A stretch of DNA of 64,000 nt from assembly GCF_009730915.1 (NCBI RefSeq), contig NC_052477.1, forward strand, positions 28,964,420 to 29,028,419, written 5' to 3'. The first letter of the stretch is position 1. Each line of letters opens with the position of its first letter. Below are positions 62,541 to 64,000 of the stretch, in pieces. The notes under the pieces were generated by a model that saw nothing but the letters and a program-made list of their open reading frames with translations, ran no database searches and was not told where the DNA came from. This stretch comes from Dioscorea cayenensis subsp. rotundata. Taxonomy: Eukaryota > Streptophyta > Magnoliopsida > Dioscoreales > Dioscoreaceae. The position numbers and the translations under genes are program-made.

Positions 62541-63740
62541 ACAGATTTTAAACTTTATTCAGTGATGTGTGACACTTTGTTTTCTTCCGTTTTTTTTTTA
62601 GATTATTGCAAATGCCCATCCATGACATTTCAAGAATTTCGGTGAAAACTATGACTAAAGTAGCTATATTTATCAAGCATGTTATCAAAAGAACAAGAAG
62701 TTTTCATTTTATTGATATTATATTGAGTATTACTCCCATGTCATATAAATAAATAAATGTTGTCTTGAATGCATGTAAGCATGTTGATGCTCTCTATTTT
62801 TATTTGCCTGAACTTTAGAAAACCGATGAAACATTTGTAACTACCTTAACACATGACAATGTGAAAAACCTATGAATGGAAAACCACATTGAGTTATGAA
62901 CTTAATTAAAAAATTTTCCCTTGTTAAATATAATTGTTTCATTGGATTTCAATAAATAATTATTAACCTCAAAATGTGCTCTGACTCAGTGTCTTGAATA
63001 TCTTGGACTCAAGCTCAGCTTTAACCCATCTATGATCTATATCTTCGTTTTCATTTTTCAAAAAGTGGTAGTTAACCATGAATTAATAGTCAAGATAATA
63101 CTTTATTCGGAGGGATTTTTGTTAAAAAAATACTCTATCAAACTTTTTTTTTTTAACAAATAGGCAATAAATATCTACCAGTTAAAAGAAATTAAAGACA
63201 TCCATATGTATAAAGAAAACTCAATAAGCATCTATTCTCTCACTTTGCATGGATTTTGGAGATTCGATCTCGAATCCTCTCCGAAATGCATGAGCATGTT
63301 ACACAAAGGACTTGGCGACTTAAACTTTTGATTTTTTAAAAAATTTTAATTTTAACCAAAACACTCAGTCAAGTGGTATTTATTAAAGGAACTAGGGTAC
63401 CTTCCCCTTACTAAAAACAAATAGTATATGAATAGTACCATATGAATGAATAGTGATAAATGAATAGTAATATACATATAAATACTATATATCCTACTTA
63501 AAAACATAAATAACCTAGTAAATATTATAATTGAATACTAAATATAAAAACTTAAAAAATAAAAATAAAATAACACACCAGACTTTTTAAGAAATCTCAA
63601 ATTTCAGTCTTACAGAATATAGTAGTGATAACTAATCTTTGTTACCGGTGTAGGCTTACTGCTCAAATTCCGTGTCACCGAATGTCCAAAACTCGTTCAC
63701 ATGTTATATAACAATATATATAAAAAAATATAAATAAGGG
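62541..63740. other. Intergenic, possible SINE relic
   Basis: No gene found. About 63230-63330 has GGAGATTCGATCTCGAATCC followed by CATGAGCATGTTACACAAAGG, which looks like a B box plus SINE body, but no family match is firm. Confidence 0.35.
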
Positions 63741-64000
63741 CGGACTTGAAATCCTCTGGTTAATCAGACTTCATAAAACAGGTGGGGTCCGCTTAAAACC
63801 GTTAAACCCGCCATTTCGATAAACCCTCCGGCACTTCGTTGCTAGAGCTCGATGATCATCAAATCCAAGCACCGTTCCACCATTCTCGAGAGAAAAACTA
63901 GGGCTGGTATCGATCCAACAAACCCTAGATCCTCTTCCTTCTCTTTCTATCCTATCTATTGTTCTTGATGCTGCGATTCTTCACCTGAGGCGCTTGGTTT
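63741..64000 (+). promoter_or_regulatory. Possible promoter/leader of a gene running off the edge
   Basis: The base composition changes to a more balanced mix with AAACCCT-type motifs (63823, 63930) often seen near plant transcription starts. An ATG at 63852 opens only 38 codons. The window ends before any recognisable coding sequence. Confidence 0.3.

Overview
This is a stretch of nuclear DNA from a flowering plant. The genes have many short introns with GT/AG borders in AT-rich sequence. The families (alpha-expansin, plant reticulon-like, eight-cysteine lipid-transfer protein, plant nardilysin-like M16 protease, macrodomain protein) are all plant types. Plant LINE, hAT and SINE elements fill the rest. 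I cannot fix the species from sequence alone.

Layout. 1-6,000 is transposon debris: a decayed hAT transposase gene (minus), itself hit by a second hAT-type element and by a tRNA-derived SINE, then a broken LINE reverse transcriptase and a small minisatellite. 7,030-8,390 holds the four recognisable exons of a reticulon-like protein (plus); its first exon was not found. 9,078-15,217 holds two head-to-tail macrodomain genes (minus) with identical internal exon lengths, so a tandem duplication. About 16.3-19.1 kb is an array of ~165-bp AT-rich tandem units, broken by a SINE. 19,642-21,254 is an alpha-expansin gene (minus). 21.4-26.9 kb is gene-poor with several SINE relics.

26,907-54,753 is one very long gene (minus): a 19-exon nardilysin-like zinc metallopeptidase whose exons join in frame to 1,029 residues with an intact HxxEH site. 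Its last intron is 14.7 kb because 13.6 kb of LINE DNA sits between two perfect 17-bp target-site copies. That block holds two LINEs, a solo LTR with 5-bp duplications, an 871-bp hAT-type MITE with 8-bp duplications and another inverted-repeat element. All of this lies in intron DNA and the host reading frame is preserved.

54.9-55.2 kb has three ~110-bp repeats upstream of that gene, followed by a LINE remnant (minus). 59,201-59,747 is a secreted lipid-transfer-like protein (plus). 60,438-61,734 is a small cysteine-rich zinc-finger-like protein of the type found in extra-large G proteins (minus), with a TA microsatellite directly on a splice donor. The right edge may carry the leader of a further gene.

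The genes do not form a pathway; they are unrelated single genes plus one tandem pair. No wholly new system was seen. The most informative parts are the nested-insertion record inside the protease intron, the tandem macrodomain pair with one changed ligand-loop residue, and the satellite-like array.
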